64,000 nt of DNA, taken from NCBI GenBank assembly GCA_030077755.1, contig JAQJZZ010000004.1, positions 620,001-684,000 of the forward strand, read 5' to 3'. The notes under the pieces are model-generated. The model saw only the letters and a program-made list of their open reading frames with translations, did not search any database and was not told the origin of the DNA. A program made the position numbers and the translations under genes. Below are positions 11,590 to 22,816 of the stretch, one piece after another. The stretch's first letter is position 1; each line of letters begins with the position of its first letter. Source of the DNA: Filosporella fistucella. Taxonomy: Eukaryota > Ascomycota > Leotiomycetes > Helotiales.

Positions 11590-12420
11590 ATGTGTGGCAC
11601 ATCGCAAGATCTCAGCACCGATCCAACCAATGATATAAGATTCCCTTTCGAAGATATTCCCACCGTCTTTACCGCAAACGGTATTTTTCTCAAAGCGCTT
11701 AGCGTTAAACTAGTAGTCTTGAAGCTATTTCCGCAGAACTTTGTCGCACATCACAATTTTTATGACTCATTTTTAGGATAACCTGAGGCTTTTACTTCTA
11801 AGGCTATTTCTTAATTTGATTAGCGCCAGGTTGAGTACCGTGAGGCTATTCACGATGAGGTTTGTTGCATATCGTAGATTTGCGGGACAATAGTAGATTT
11901 GGTGGGGAGGGAAGTCTGGAAGAAGTATTTCCATTGGAACTTTGTAGAATATTGTGGTTTTGTATGAGCCATTCTGAGGGTGTGTAAAGGGTATAGTGGT
12001 AAAGGGACAATTTGAGGGATCTCACAAGGAGGTTTGTTGTCTATCGCGAACCTACGGGCTTTCCCCTTTGCTTGAACTACCATGTTATAAGGGAAATGAA
12101 AAATATGACTGTGATGATGAACATTGTAATTGTATTTCATTTATTCATACATGAGATAGCAAGCTAAATCTATTCAGGTTATGTTGCAAACCACTTTCTC
12201 CGAATCGCTTAGGAGAATCTGGGATATTGAAGACATCCACTACGCAATTCGCAGCTGTTTGTTGCACGTCGGAGTTCTTTGCAATTTATAATCTAGGACT
12301 TGTGTGATGGATAGTCTGAGGTGGGTTACTTTTGCTGTTTTTGAGGGAATTGAGGAATAGGTTGCTGCAAAAGCGAACAAGAATAGTGTCATAGATTTAA
12401 CGAGTTTTGTCGCACGTCGC
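11590..12420 (-). repeat. decayed satellite-like array, inverted relative to the 58.6-64 kb array
   Basis: On the + strand the recurring word is TTTGTYGCAYATCGCAGATT. Copies of the TTGTYGC centre are at about 11593 (degenerate), 11741, 11862, 11942 (degenerate), 12034, 12182, 12259 and 12407. Spacing is close to 148 or half of that (77-92), with one of 121. A flank resembling GAGGCTATT..CGA.GAG precedes two copies (11730 and 11847). The reverse complement (AATCTGCGATGTGCAACAAA) matches cores in the right-hand array such as GCAGATTGCGACTCGCAACA at 59476-59495. That match makes the two arrays one family in opposite orientation. Confidence 0.6.
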
Positions 12421-12677
12421 AGTCTGTCGCTAGGTGCGACGAGGGGATGAAGTAAACAAAGGTCTTGGAAACGTGAAGCGATAACTGCAACTTTCAGATG
12501 TCAGATAGTTCGGCAAAAAGACAAGAACAAACAATTTTGAGCAGATATAATATCAATGCTTGCAGAGGCGTATGCTTATGATATAAATACGAACAAAAGA
12601 ATAAAAATATCTACAAATCTCACCTATAGCAACTCCCTCTACATCTTACAATACCAAACACCCTCTGCAAAATCCAT

Positions 12678-14308
12678 CTAAGATGCATTAGCAACCTTAA
12701 ATCCACCAGGCATCAAATTCGTCAAAATCTTCAAAGGATCGTAAGCATCCCGAATCTTCTTCAACCTCGCCACATTCTCAGCTGGGTACCCTTCAAATAC
12801 AGGCTGATCCGGATCCGCATCATTCAAATAAACATATGCTCTGGTCGCATTAATAGCCTGCAATTGCTGTGTGATATTCGCATTGACAGTCTGTACAAAA
12901 TCCTCAATGATATCGTCATCAGCTGCATCTCCCCATGTGAGAGCCTCCTCGACCCAGAAGACAGCTTCTTCGGCAACGCCCTGTGGACAACCGATCCCGG
13001 AATTGGAGGCGTTGATGAATTGAGTGGTTATGGCGTTCCAGGCTAGACCAACGAAGAAGTCGGTGAGGTTGGCGAGGTTATAAGAGAGTACGGCGTCGAA
13101 GAATGTATCATGGACTATGGCCATTGCCTCGAGGGTTGCAGCATGCGGTACAACGTGGAAGCGTTGGTGCAGGCCATTTGATTCACCTCCTGGTTGGAAA
13201 GCTGGGAGGACGGCTTTGGAGAAAGCGGCCATTGTGAGAGGTGTGAGGGTTGTCAGATTATTGGCTGGGAGGAGACCACCTTGAAAGTCGGAGAAGATTG
13301 CTGGAGAGCTGAGGTTGGGACTGTTGTGGAAGAGGGTTGCATCGTAGCGGATATCTGGGAAGCCTGTGCCATAGCGAGCTACTGGAATGATGGCTGCCTT
13401 TGGGTCGGATGAGCCGTTAACGACATAATTGAGGATGCTGGTGAGCCATGGCGTTTTAACGGTGGCGCCGTAGCCGTAGGAAGGGTTGGCGAGCATGATG
13501 CCGGTGTGGTCGAATGTGCGGAGTTTGAACTTCGTGACGAGGCAGAAAGAGTTGCCGCCACCTGACAATGCCCAGTAAAGATCTGAATGCTCGTTGTCGG
13601 CGGTAGCTTCAACAATCCTTCCATCCCCGAGAACACATTCGTAGGATACCACATTGCCGTTGCTTGATGAGAAGCCGTACTCGTAGCTGAAGAATGACAT
13701 TCCACCACCAAGTAGATATCCAGGAATTCCGACTGGAGAATATCGGCCGCCAACGATCATCTTGTTAGACTTCATATCGTCGAGATAGATATATGCGTCT
13801 CCTCATCGTGGTCCAGGTCCGACAGTCAAGGTCGTCTTGTCTTCAGAAAGCTCCATGGTATCAAGCTTCGTGCTGGAGATCAGGATACCACTGGAATTGA
13901 TATTGGCAGCATTTGGAATCGGCATATGTCCTCCTCCCCTCATGGCGAATGGTGTAGCAAATCGGACCAGGTTTCTGACTGCACAAGACATCTGCTCAGC
14001 GTTGGCTGGAGTGAGGATACAAGCGGGACCAAGCCATGCTCCGGCTGTCCAGGAGACTGTAAATTGTTAGAGATGTTATGGTTGCGGAATATCGGGGAGT
14101 ACTTACCCTCGTTTTCAGCCGTATATCCGGCGTCTTCTGGCAGATATGTCATGTTGGCAAAGTTCTGCTTGAAGTAATTGCAAGCTGTCGAGGGATCATT
14201 CATCAAATTGAAATCGAGACGACTGCCGAGGTCAAAGCTTCCACCCTTTCCCCAAGCTCCAACAGTGGCCGCCACGCCAGATATCGCAAGTAGCTGTGTG
14301 CTCCTCAT
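12678..14308 (-). pseudogene. secreted FAD-linked oxidase (berberine-bridge type) with an in-frame TGA
   Basis: Exons 14308-14107 and 14056-12678, with a 50-bp intron (GTAAGT, CTAAC, CAG), would give a 526-codon protein. A signal peptide begins MRSTQLLAISGVAATVGAWG. The FAD_binding_4 domain shows WTAGAWLGPACILTP, the flavin-linking His in MRGGGHMP, GPGPR and the VGGR..PVGIPGYLLGGGMSFFS block. The BBE tail ends YDPLKILTNLMPGGFK. Such enzymes are secreted flavin oxidases acting on sugars, alcohols or secondary metabolites. At 13803-13805 the codon after GPGPR, where relatives have Trp (GPGPRWGD), reads TGA; the frame then stays open and conserved for 375 more codons. The gene is therefore dead by one substitution, read through, or miscalled. 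A GTATAAAG element lies at 14390-14383. Confidence 0.88.
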
Positions 14309-14382
14309 ACTGAATATTATTGAGGTGTATATTGAAAGAGTGTGATAGTTGTGAAGAGCCATTCTCGACGGAGGAGTCGTCT

Positions 14383-14390
14383 CTTTATAC
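14383..14390 (-). promoter_or_regulatory. TATA-like element of the FAD oxidase gene
   Basis: GTATAAAG on the minus strand, about 75 bases before the ATG at 14308. Position and match fit a core promoter. Its preservation suggests the promoter has not decayed with the coding lesion. Confidence 0.4.
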
Positions 14391-17041
14391 TTATTTCATG
14401 TTGACCTGCCATCCGCTACTTGGGAATGACGTGCATTGTCAAATCTTGACATGGCAACAATCAGCCAGTCAGTGACGGCAGTTTTGATTGTCTAAAGCTT
14501 CTTTACTCTCGCCAAGGCTGGAGATCAGATGCACTGCCGACGTAAAAAGCCCGAGTACGAAAGCCATCCTCGAGCCACCGAAGGATTCTGGTCTAGATTC
14601 TGGCGAGGAGTACATTGAAGATCCACTAGAAAGTCCAAATTCACATCTTCATTACCGGCAAACCCCAGATAGACTTCGGGAAATGTTCAATTTTAGCCCT
14701 ATAACGCGAATCATTATGCACAATTGATCGAGATCGACGGGACTAAATGGTCCCTGATATACGTGTCCGAGTGCGAGTGCGAGTCCGAACATATTCAGAA
14801 ACAACAAACCCACAAAAACTCAAAAAAATGAGAGGTGAGAAGGCAGCATTACACCACAATATATCACATCGAATAAACAACTTCTCAAAATTAGGAAGTA
14901 CTGGACTGCCCATGAGAGTGATTCAACTGACAAGAATGATATATTAGGATGTACACTTGTCCTTTGTCCTGCAGATTTCGGATGGAGTACGATCGTACCG
15001 TCATAGTATGAGACCGAGATTCGCTCAACAAGGCTTTGTCTTCTCTGAATGTGTGATATTCGCACTGCGTAACTCTAGACTTACTCGAAATCGAGTCTAA
15101 TTCTTGATTCCACGTAAACAGATGAGGCTCAGAGCAAGAGGTACCTAGGTTGAAAGGTTGATGTCGTCGCGAGAAATTCGGACTTGCTCGGTTGCACTTG
15201 GAAGCAAACAGAGCAAACACCACCTTTTCCATTTCTACATCTCTATACCATGAGAAGCGTCACTTCTCACTGTCTACCCCATGGAAAACGTTACCTTCTC
15301 ACAGATTGTGATCTGATCAAGGACTATCTCCCATATTAATATTCTCGTGCCACTTATCACGACAAGGACAGCCTCTGTGGCGCGCAAAAATCGAGTGTAA
15401 GCATACCCAACTGTTGACGGCTGCTGAATGAACAGCGCGACGACACCTCTTACTTCTTTCGTACCAGCTCAGACAGATCAGTAACCAAATACCTTTGATT
15501 TTCCCGAAGTTGTAGTATTATGTGCTCTTACACATCGAGACCTTCCACTCCGTACGAACCCTACCTCGAATTGTCTTCAATATCCAGCGCTTGGAATGCC
15601 GCGTGCAGATACCTATACCAAAGCAGTGCGGCTCCTCCGGAGTACTGTCAGCACGTATTGCGCGACCTCCAATATTTGCTGCGGTATGCTCTGCGGAGCT
15701 TACAGACTTCCGTATCCAAGAACAGCTCAGTCCAATTGCTGAAGGGGCAACCTGGATATACCTACTTAGAACTGATAAGTCCCGGAATATCGTCGATTGA
15801 ATGCCATTGAGGCAGTCGAGGCAGTCGAAATAATATATCTCGGGTTGCATGCTACCTAGAAAACGATATGCAACGGCTGGGAATGCGCGTTCGGGTTCGC
15901 GTTCGGCGAAGCTGCCGCTAGCTTCCCTTGCAGCCTCCCTCGACTGCCCTATCAACTTATCCTCCAAGAGTTCAATCCAATTTGGTATCTCATAATTGAG
16001 AGTCAGCAGTGGTGGGAAATATCCATACCTCGAAAGGACTTGAATTCGTACACACCTGTGGCGAGCAGTCTAGATCAATTCCGTTGGATACTTGACGTGG
16101 CGGTACTTATCCAAACGCCGCTATCTCCAGATGAACATACATACGATGCATCAAGGTCAATGCAGCTTATTTTTTATTATATCCTGCGTCTAGTCCCAAG
16201 TGGAGGATACTTCGACTCTTAAGATATCCACTATTTCAATTAAGTGCCTGCACTACAATTGTGGCCAATGTTCGGTGGCTCAGTGAGAATTAAGGGTTCA
16301 CCGACCAGTCTAGAAGTCGAGCCAGTCACGTAACTGCTCAAAAATGTATGCCTAAGTACCGACGAGCCGCAAATCAACTTTCCCGCCAATTACATTGCAT
16401 CCGCCATACTGCAATCCTCTTTGATAGCTGACTCGATGATTGATGGGGCTCGAGAGTCAATCACTGAGCCGACACCGGCTTCATCGTCTGGGCTGCATAT
16501 CATCTCACAAACGAAGACGTGTGTGTCTTGTTAGAGGTTTCAATGTCTTCTTCTATTGCGTTTTCTTTTGGTATTCGATGACACTTTTAAATTCGCGATA
16601 CAACTTTGTCGTGTATTCCTTAAACAGAGCTGTCGCCAATGTCACGGTACTAGACCACTATCCCTCATTCGGTAACCAATTCTATTGTCCGCTCCCGAAT
16701 AACCCGAATGGTGACGGGTGCAGATTTAGCTGCACCCCAATTTCGTAAGGCTGTACAAATTTACGTACACTGCCCTGCTACATCAAGGACGACTGAATAA
16801 ATTAGTGATCACAATTCCCTCTCACCGCACCGTATCGCGGCCGATGATGGACAGTCAGCACTACCGTTCGAGCAAATGTGAGGAGTGTTTGACAAAAGTA
16901 CAATAGCAAGGCAAGTCATACAACAAGTGGGTACTTCATTTTGCACATATATACCAGATATTCCCTTCCTGTTTATCATTTTCCATTATCCCAACATCCT
17001 CACAATTCTAGAAGCAAAATCACCCCAATTCATAAATCAAT
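14391..17041. other. long gene-poor stretch
   Basis: No gene supported in about 2.6 kb. Open frames near 15518-15967 overlap on both strands without recognisable motifs or splice-consistent extension. Low-complexity pieces are visible (GTGCGAGTGCGAGTCCGA near 14768 and GAGGCAGTCGAGGCAGTCG near 15810). An ATATATA at 16947-16953 lies about 90 bases before the aldolase start. Confidence 0.45.
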
Positions 17042-18091
17042 ATGGCAACGAACGGTGTTAAAAGTGGAGGGGTCAAGCCTGTTGACCCAGCGGACGTTGA
17101 CAGACTTGGAATGGCTGCCTACAGAGCACCTTCATTACTTCAACCTCATCGCGCCCGCGAGGCCCTCGCCGATGCTCACAACGGCAAAATTCGTCCTCTG
17201 ATCGGGTACTTTCTTGGTCTTTCCTGTCCTCCTATCGCACAGGTAGTTGCACAACTCGGATATGATTTTGTTTGGATTGATTGGGAACATGCTGCTACCA
17301 ATACTGAAACCATGACACAGGTGCGTATCCTCGCCCCACTAGATCATGGATGGAGTCTAACAGAAGCAGATGGTTCACGACATCTCCTTCCATAGCGAAG
17401 GCAGGAGTATTCCTATTGTTCGGTAAGCACCGTTTCTTTCCATTGAAAATAGCCTCTTACTCACACTCATAGCGTACCTGGCCATGGTCATGCCAGTATT
17501 GGTTACGCTCTCGATGCTGGTGCCTCCATCGTCGTGCCACAGGTAGACACTGTGGAACAAGCCAAAGAAATCGTTGCAGCAGCGAAGTTTGGTGCTGATA
17601 TTGGAGGCAAGCGATCAGCACCACCAGCTCGCTGGGCACCTGGGTTTTCAGACACATGTCTCGACCCGTCTCTTACTCTACACCAAAATCTAAACAAGCA
17701 AGCCGCAATCGTCATCCAAATCGAATCTTGGGAAGGAATTAATAACCTCGATGCCATCCTCACCGAATGTGGCGATCATATCGACAGTGTCTGGCTCGGC
17801 TCTCTAGACGCACGTATCTCCATGGGATTCGCTGATGGCGGAATTGCGGGTTCGGAGAAAGAATGGTTGGATGCTGTAGCGCTTTTCGAAAGCGTGCTAA
17901 CGAAACATAATAAGCCAGCCAGTGGATTGAGCTTCGGACCACCTGAGATTAAAGCACGTTTGGCAAAGGGAAGAAGCTTTATGGTTGTTGCGGCTGATCT
18001 CTATGCTATTATTGGGAATGGGGCGACCGAGTTGGCGGCTGCTAGAGAGGCGTATCCGGCGAAGAATTACAAGGATAGTTACCTTGTTTAG
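17042..18091 (+). CDS. HpcH/HpaI-type aldolase/citrate-lyase family protein
   Basis: Exons 17042-17320, 17370-17422 and 17473-18091 give 316 residues with both joins in phase (introns of 49 and 50 bp). The family cleaves 2-keto-4-hydroxy acids such as 4-hydroxy-2-oxoheptanedioate into pyruvate or a related product plus an aldehyde, using a divalent metal. Diagnostic pieces are IGYFLGLSCPPIAQVVAQLG, YDFVWIDWEHA, RVPGHGHASIGYALDAGA then SIVVPQVDTVEQA, and IQIESWEGINNLDAI (metal-ligand Glu region). The protein is longer at the N-terminus than bacterial HpaI, as is common in fungi. No signal peptide, so it is probably cytosolic. Neighbours do not form an obvious aromatic-degradation cluster, so the substrate is unknown. 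Confidence 0.9.
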
Positions 18092-18540
18092 ATTATGGAT
18101 GAGATGAAGCCCTGGTGTTGGGTATCTTATAGAGTGATAGATTTGTATGTGAATGAAGCTGGGATTTTGCCTTCAGGCGACTCGTGGTTGAGCTTTTCTT
18201 CTCGTGTCATGGATTGCTTCGATATATTTTTCCAATTAATTGGACAAGTTGCCACTCTCCTCGATGCCTGGCTAGCAATTCTTTCTGTTTCCTCTCCGTT
18301 TCAACCAATCTGTCCGTCGTTCGCTTTGCAAGACTTTTTATTTCCATATTGGTTCTTTAGTTGCTGAAAAAGATTTCTGTGTTTGCTTTTCGTTATTTCT
18401 ATTCAGCATCTCAATTGGCACATTCTCTGAAATAACATTATTCAAATTAATTCTCTCACTCTCCACACTTCAAAAAAAGCATCTATAATGTTCATTATCT
18501 TATAACCCGGTTCAGTAACCCCGCGAAGTCATGCTTCCCT
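18092..18540. other. intergenic between convergent genes
   Basis: 3' flanks of the aldolase (plus strand) and of the small minus-strand gene. T-rich tracts near 18330-18480 fit polyadenylation regions. No gene is seen. Confidence 0.4.
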
Positions 18541-19039
18541 CTAGCGTCCACCCCAAGCCCTCCCACCCAACCATTTCTCGTCTCCATTCTGGATAAATAC
18601 AAGCACAACCCTCACGGAACGAATATTCTTTTGTCCGCTCTCCGCCACGGAATACCCACTCCGAGAATACATTAAATCTTCCCACAACGCCATACCCCTC
18701 GCTCTAAAATGGAGGGATGATCGGTTCCTCCCGATTTTGCCTACCGATATGCAGCTTCCTGACGCTACCCCAGATCCTTCTCCCAATCAGATCTGAATCC
18801 CGGAGTCGCGGCATTGATTGCCTTGCTGATGCTTGTTTTCTTGTCCAGGAACCAGGAGGGGAAGATGCATGAGATACATGGTGGATTTTGGGCATGATTT
18901 GCTGTTGTTAGTGTAGGTTTGACCGCCGAGGTAGGTCCTTTTTGGTGTGCTTACCTGGAGATATAGGGCAAGAAATGAGGCGGTCCTGCGGCCCGTGACT
19001 ATTTGTGAGAGCATCATCTGCCAGTTTGAAATACCGCAT
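18541..19039 (-). CDS. small three-exon hypothetical protein
   Basis: Proposed exons 19039-18955, 18901-18769 and 18703-18541 give 126 residues, and all phases agree. The introns are 53 bp (GTAAGC, ACACTAAC, ACAG) and 65 bp (a weak GTAGCG donor, TTTAG). The product starts MRYFKLADDALTNSHG. It contains PCISCIFPSWFLDKKTSISK, and the third exon has a dense natural-looking composition (MALWEDLMYSRSGYSVAESG, then QKNIRSVRVVLVFIQNGDEK). I do not recognise the family. The ATG is only 145 bases from that of the plus-strand cellulase, so the two share a bidirectional promoter. The second donor is the weakest element; a GTAGGC donor further on could also be used. Confidence 0.5.
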
Positions 19040-19071
19040 AGCTCATGATTGACGCCTGGTTGATTTGATTT

Positions 19072-19106
19072 GCGGGGCAGTTGCAACTAAGGAGTGAGTA
19101 TTTATA
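19072..19106 (+). promoter_or_regulatory. shared promoter: CreA-type site and TATA box
   Basis: GCGGGG at 19072-19077 matches the carbon-catabolite repressor consensus SYGGRG. TATTTATA at 19099-19106 lies 79 bases before the endoglucanase ATG. CreA control of fungal cellulases is well established; its use here is inferred from a short match only. Confidence 0.4.
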
Positions 19107-19184
19107 CCGCGGTTGCTTCTTTTCAATCTGGGCTCACCTCGATTCATTGTCTTTCTTGTACATACTTCTCATCGGTCCTCTAAA

Positions 19185-20888
19185 ATGAAGACTTCTTCTA
19201 CTCTTTCGGTTCTGTTGGCGAGTGCAGTGTCTGCTCAGTCAGGTGCTTGGGTTCAATGTATGAATAATCACACATAATAAGACAGAGCTGTAATGCTAAC
19301 ATGGTACAGGTGGAGGAATTGGCTGGGGCGGCTACACTACATGTATCGCAGGCTATACATGCACATACTCAAATCCATACTACTCACAATGTCTTCCCGG
19401 ATCTGCACCACCAGCATCTAGCTCGACTCTCGTGACTTCAACATCAGTCAAGAGCTCAACCTCAACCACCAAGGCCACGACATCAACATCTTCAGCAGCA
19501 AGCCCAACTACTTCGTCAACAGGCAAGGTCAGATTCGGTGGGTCCCTCTCCCCAAGCTTCATTTCAATTCTGACAACCATCAAGCTGGTGTCAACATCGC
19601 TGGTTTCGACTTCGGCTGCACAACCGATGGTACCTGTATCGTGGGCGGCACAACCGGTGCCTATCCGCCTCTTGGTGGCACCTATCCCGATGGACCAGGT
19701 CAGATGGCCCATTTCGCCAAAGATGACAACATGAATATATTTCGTCTGCCAGTCGGCTGGCAGTTTCTGGTAAATAATGTTCTTGGCGGAACCCTCAACT
19801 CGGCAAATATGGCACAGTATAATACGCTGGTGCAGGCTTGTTTGAGTACTGGGGCTTATTGTATTATTGATGTAAGTCTGGAATTTTCTTCCTCCCATGC
19901 AAGGATTCGGAGTTTTGCTAACTTGTGTAGATTCATAACTGTGAGTGAAAATATATGGAGGCAGGTGCAAGTGTTAACTGCATATAGATGCTAGATGGAA
20001 CGGAGGAATCATTGGCCAAGGTGGACCGACAAATGCTCAATTTGCAAGCGTTTGGAGTCAACTTGCTGCTTACTACAAGGGCGAGAGCAGAATCGTCTTT
20101 GGTGTCATGAACGAGCCTCATGATCGTAAGTCTATCAACGTATGCCCACACTTTTGGCTAATAGAAGAAAGTGACAATCACCACATGGGCAGCCTCCGTC
20201 CAAGCTGCCGTAACGGCCATCCGCAACGCAGGCGCAACATCTCAACGTAACTTCCCCACTTCTTCCCCTATACTTCCCTCCCCCAACTCCTAACAAACTA
20301 AAACAGTAATCCTCCTCCCCGGCACTCAATACACCTCCGCCGGGGCCTTCATCTCCACCGGTTCAGCAGCCGCTCTCCTCACAGTCACCAACCCTGACGG
20401 CACAACCACCAATCTAATCTTCGATGTCCACAAATATCTTGATTCAGATAATAGTGGTGGCGGTTCAGATTGCGTGACTAACAACATAGCTTCTGCGTTC
20501 CAGCCTCTGGCTACATGGTTGAATAGTGTGGGTAGACAGGCAATTTTGACGGAGACTGGAGGTCCAAATACCAGCAATTGCGCAACATATATGTGTCAAC
20601 AGATTACATTTTTGAAGTGAGTCTTCCCGTTGTCTTCTTACCCCATTCCTTCTCGCGATATTCCCGTTTGTCTTTGGTCCCCCAGGGCTGGGTTTTTGGA
20701 AAACTAGATGAGATAGAGAGGTAGAATAATAGCTAACCCGAAGTAGTGCAAATTCGAACGTCTATATCGGATATGTTGGATGGGCAGCAGGAAGCTTTGA
20801 TTCGAGCTATGCGTTAACAGAGAGACCTACGAATAACAACGGTGTATGGACTGATACATCATTGGTGAAGGCTTGTCTTGCGAGATAA
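19185..20888 (+). CDS. CBM1-GH5 endo-beta-1,4-glucanase (secreted cellulase)
   Basis: Eight exons keep phase throughout: 19185-19257, 19310-19537, 19585-19871, 19931-19940, 19988-20125, 20172-20246, 20307-20616 and 20747-20888. They encode 420 residues. The protein has a signal peptide (to about residue 18, SAVSAQS), a CBM1 cellulose-binding module ([12 protein letters not shown]...[11 protein letters not shown]), a Ser/Thr linker to about residue 97, and a GH5 domain. The acid/base Glu is in MNEPHD (about E242) and the nucleophile in ILTETGG (about E353); [12 protein letters not shown] and IIDIHNYARWNGG are conserved. It hydrolyses internal beta-1,4 bonds of cellulose outside the cell. Exon 4 is only 10 nt (ATTCATAACT) and encodes the conserved IHN plus the first base of Tyr. 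The unusual number of introns is consistent with subfamily GH5_5-type fungal genes. Confidence 0.95.
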
Positions 20889-21251
20889 GAAGCCTGTCTT
20901 GAACTGAAGGGGGGAATTGTACATAGTGGAGGGAGAAAAGAATTGTAAATACTGAATAGAGAACACTTTTTCTGCGACTATGACAAAAAGCTGTGACTTG
21001 AAATTTCCTGTGTGAGAAGTTCCTCTCACATTAACGTTCTGAGAGTTGCTATTCTTGTGCTTCCTCCAGCTCGTCCAAGTCATATTGGTAATTAGTCAGA
21101 TTGCTCCGGCGAAACCGTATCCCTCGTTTTCAGAGTAACTCTGCATTTCTAATCCTGCATCACACACCCAATTACGGCATTAGCATATTACGATTCATCT
21201 ATCATGAATCAAAGTTCTTCGATGCATGTTTGGTTACTATAACTCTCCCCT
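20889..21251. other. intergenic between convergent genes
   Basis: Carries the 3' ends of the cellulase and of the minus-strand lipase-like gene. Nothing else is supported. Confidence 0.4.
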
Positions 21252-22391
21252 CTAATATCCCACAAACTCCACCTCAGGAAACTTCCTACTCGGCCCCTTC
21301 AACAACCCCTCCCCCTTCCCCTCCAACACAAACCCAAAATAATCCCTCAAATACTCCCCAATGACCTCTACAACCCTCTTCCCATCCAATTCCCCCATCA
21401 AGTCAGCCTCATACATCCCTACCTTCCCCCTCAGCCCCGCCGCATCAACCACAGCCCTCAAGTCCCAAAAACTACCATGAACACTCCCTTTTAATTTCAA
21501 TTCTCTTTTCCAGATCCCTTCTCCTGACACCGTTTTCCAGAACTGATTCCATCCTGCATCAGAACTGGAATTGTGGCCTTCACTGCCCCAGAGAATGAAA
21601 CTCTGGTTTATACCCGGACGACCTAGTCCTGCGTTGAGAACGGGTCCGTACATGAAGCCGTCTAAATTGACGCCGCCACGGAGACGGGTATCGTTTAGCA
21701 TTGCTGCAGCTGCAGCTGCGCCGCCGAAGGAATCACCCATGATTGCAGCTTTCGGACCGGCCTCGTAGGAGATATTGAAGTGGTTAAGGAGAGATGTCAT
21801 GTCGTTCATGCGGATATCGAGGGCGTGGTTTATGGAGACGAGGTCGGATGTGTTTACGTTTCCGCCGTATGCTGTGAATGGATATGGAGAAGGAGGGAGA
21901 AACTCCACGACGTCGGTTTCGAAGGGATGGTCGACGGTGATTACTTTGTATCCATGAGATGATAATTCGGATGCCATATAGGAGTAAAAGAGACGAGAGG
22001 TGTTAAGACCAGGTGAGAAGAGGATCAATGGAAATGTTGTATTTGGTTTGTATGATTCTCGGGGAGCGCAGAACGACATGAAGGCTTTAGGTAAAATTCC
22101 TGAAGGAAAATCATATGGTGCCAGTATCTCATCTTCGGTCTTTGCGGTAAGTGGCGGCATGTAGGGAATCTTTTCCTCATGGCGGCAGGATTTGCGTGGG
22201 ACGGGTGTGAAAGTTGAAATCATGAGGCGGCGGTAGGGAATTATGTCCATTTTCCAGGGATCAAGACGAGAAGTATCCGTCACCGAATCAACTTCGAGTG
22301 CGACTCCATATTTTCCACTAGGTTTTGGAAGCAAGAATGCAGCAGATAGTGATGAGAGAAGTAATAGATTTCGGACCTGGAAAGAAAACAT
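21252..22391 (-). CDS. PAF-acetylhydrolase-like secreted lipase/esterase
   Basis: Single exon of 379 residues from the ATG at 22391; the frame is open to 22445, but MFSFQVRNLLLLSSLSAAFL is a clean signal peptide. An alpha/beta hydrolase fold is shown by FPLILFSPGLNTSRLFYSYM (oxyanion region) and a nucleophile elbow GDSFGG (Ser near residue 221). The likely acid is the Asp in VNLDGFMYG, and the His lies in GSVHGSFWDL, the usual PAF-AH arrangement. PAF-AH-type enzymes cleave short acyl groups from phospholipids or other esters. Several N-glycosylation sequons (NTT, NTS, NIS, NDT, NQS, NSS) fit secretion. Fungal members are often annotated as 1-alkyl-2-acetylglycerophosphocholine esterase; the true substrate is unknown. 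Confidence 0.88.
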   Translation of the reverse strand: MFSFQVRNLLLLSSLSAAFLLPKPSGKYGVALEVDSVTDTSRLDPWKMDIIPYRRLMISTFTPVPRKSCRHEEKIPYMPPLTAKTEDEILAPYDFPSGILPKAFMSFCAPRESYKPNTTFPLILFSPGLNTSRLFYSYMASELSSHGYKVITVDHPFETDVVEFLPPSPYPFTAYGGNVNTSDLVSINHALDIRMNDMTSLLNHFNISYEAGPKAAIMGDSFGGAAAAAAMLNDTRLRGGVNLDGFMYGPVLNAGLGRPGINQSFILWGSEGHNSSSDAGWNQFWKTVSGEGIWKRELKLKGSVHGSFWDLRAVVDAAGLRGKVGMYEADLMGELDGKRVVEVIGEYLRDYFGFVLEGKGEGLLKGPSRKFPEVEFVGY

Positions 22392-22816
22392 AATGACTTG
22401 ATAGCACGACGTGAAAAATGTGTTCAATGATTGAACAGAGACCATTCCGATGAAAAAGAAAGGTTTTAACTTAGGATATGGGCGGCTTATAAGGCGATGA
22501 TAAGGTGAGGTAGGATTTAGCTCGTATCAATATATCCTGTGCGACATCGTTTGGCGGGGCAAAATTCCAGACTATACCCCGCTATACTGCCGCAATATGC
22601 AGCCAAGCACGAGATCACTCCCAACCTGCCTTTTCAAGATGCTTAATTCCGCGCGGTAATATATCGAGTGATGATCGGGCGATGGTACCGATGATTTTTG
22701 CGGCTATTCCCAAGTTGATATGCAATAGTGATTTCAAAATGAATTCTCAGCATTTATAAATACTGTTACAAACTTCTTTCCTATATCCGTTTTCTCGAAC
22801 CCCTTGTTTCTCCAGG
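22392..22816. other. divergent promoter region
   Basis: Separates the minus-strand lipase and the plus-strand small secreted protein. TATAAA-like words occur near 22753-22760 (ATTTATAAATAC), about 60 bases before the ATG at 22817. No other feature is seen. Confidence 0.4.

Noticed and set aside
15518..15967. 149-codon minus-strand frame with overlapping plus-strand frames
   Set aside because: No ATG-based start with context, no motif, and frames on both strands of similar length, as expected by chance.
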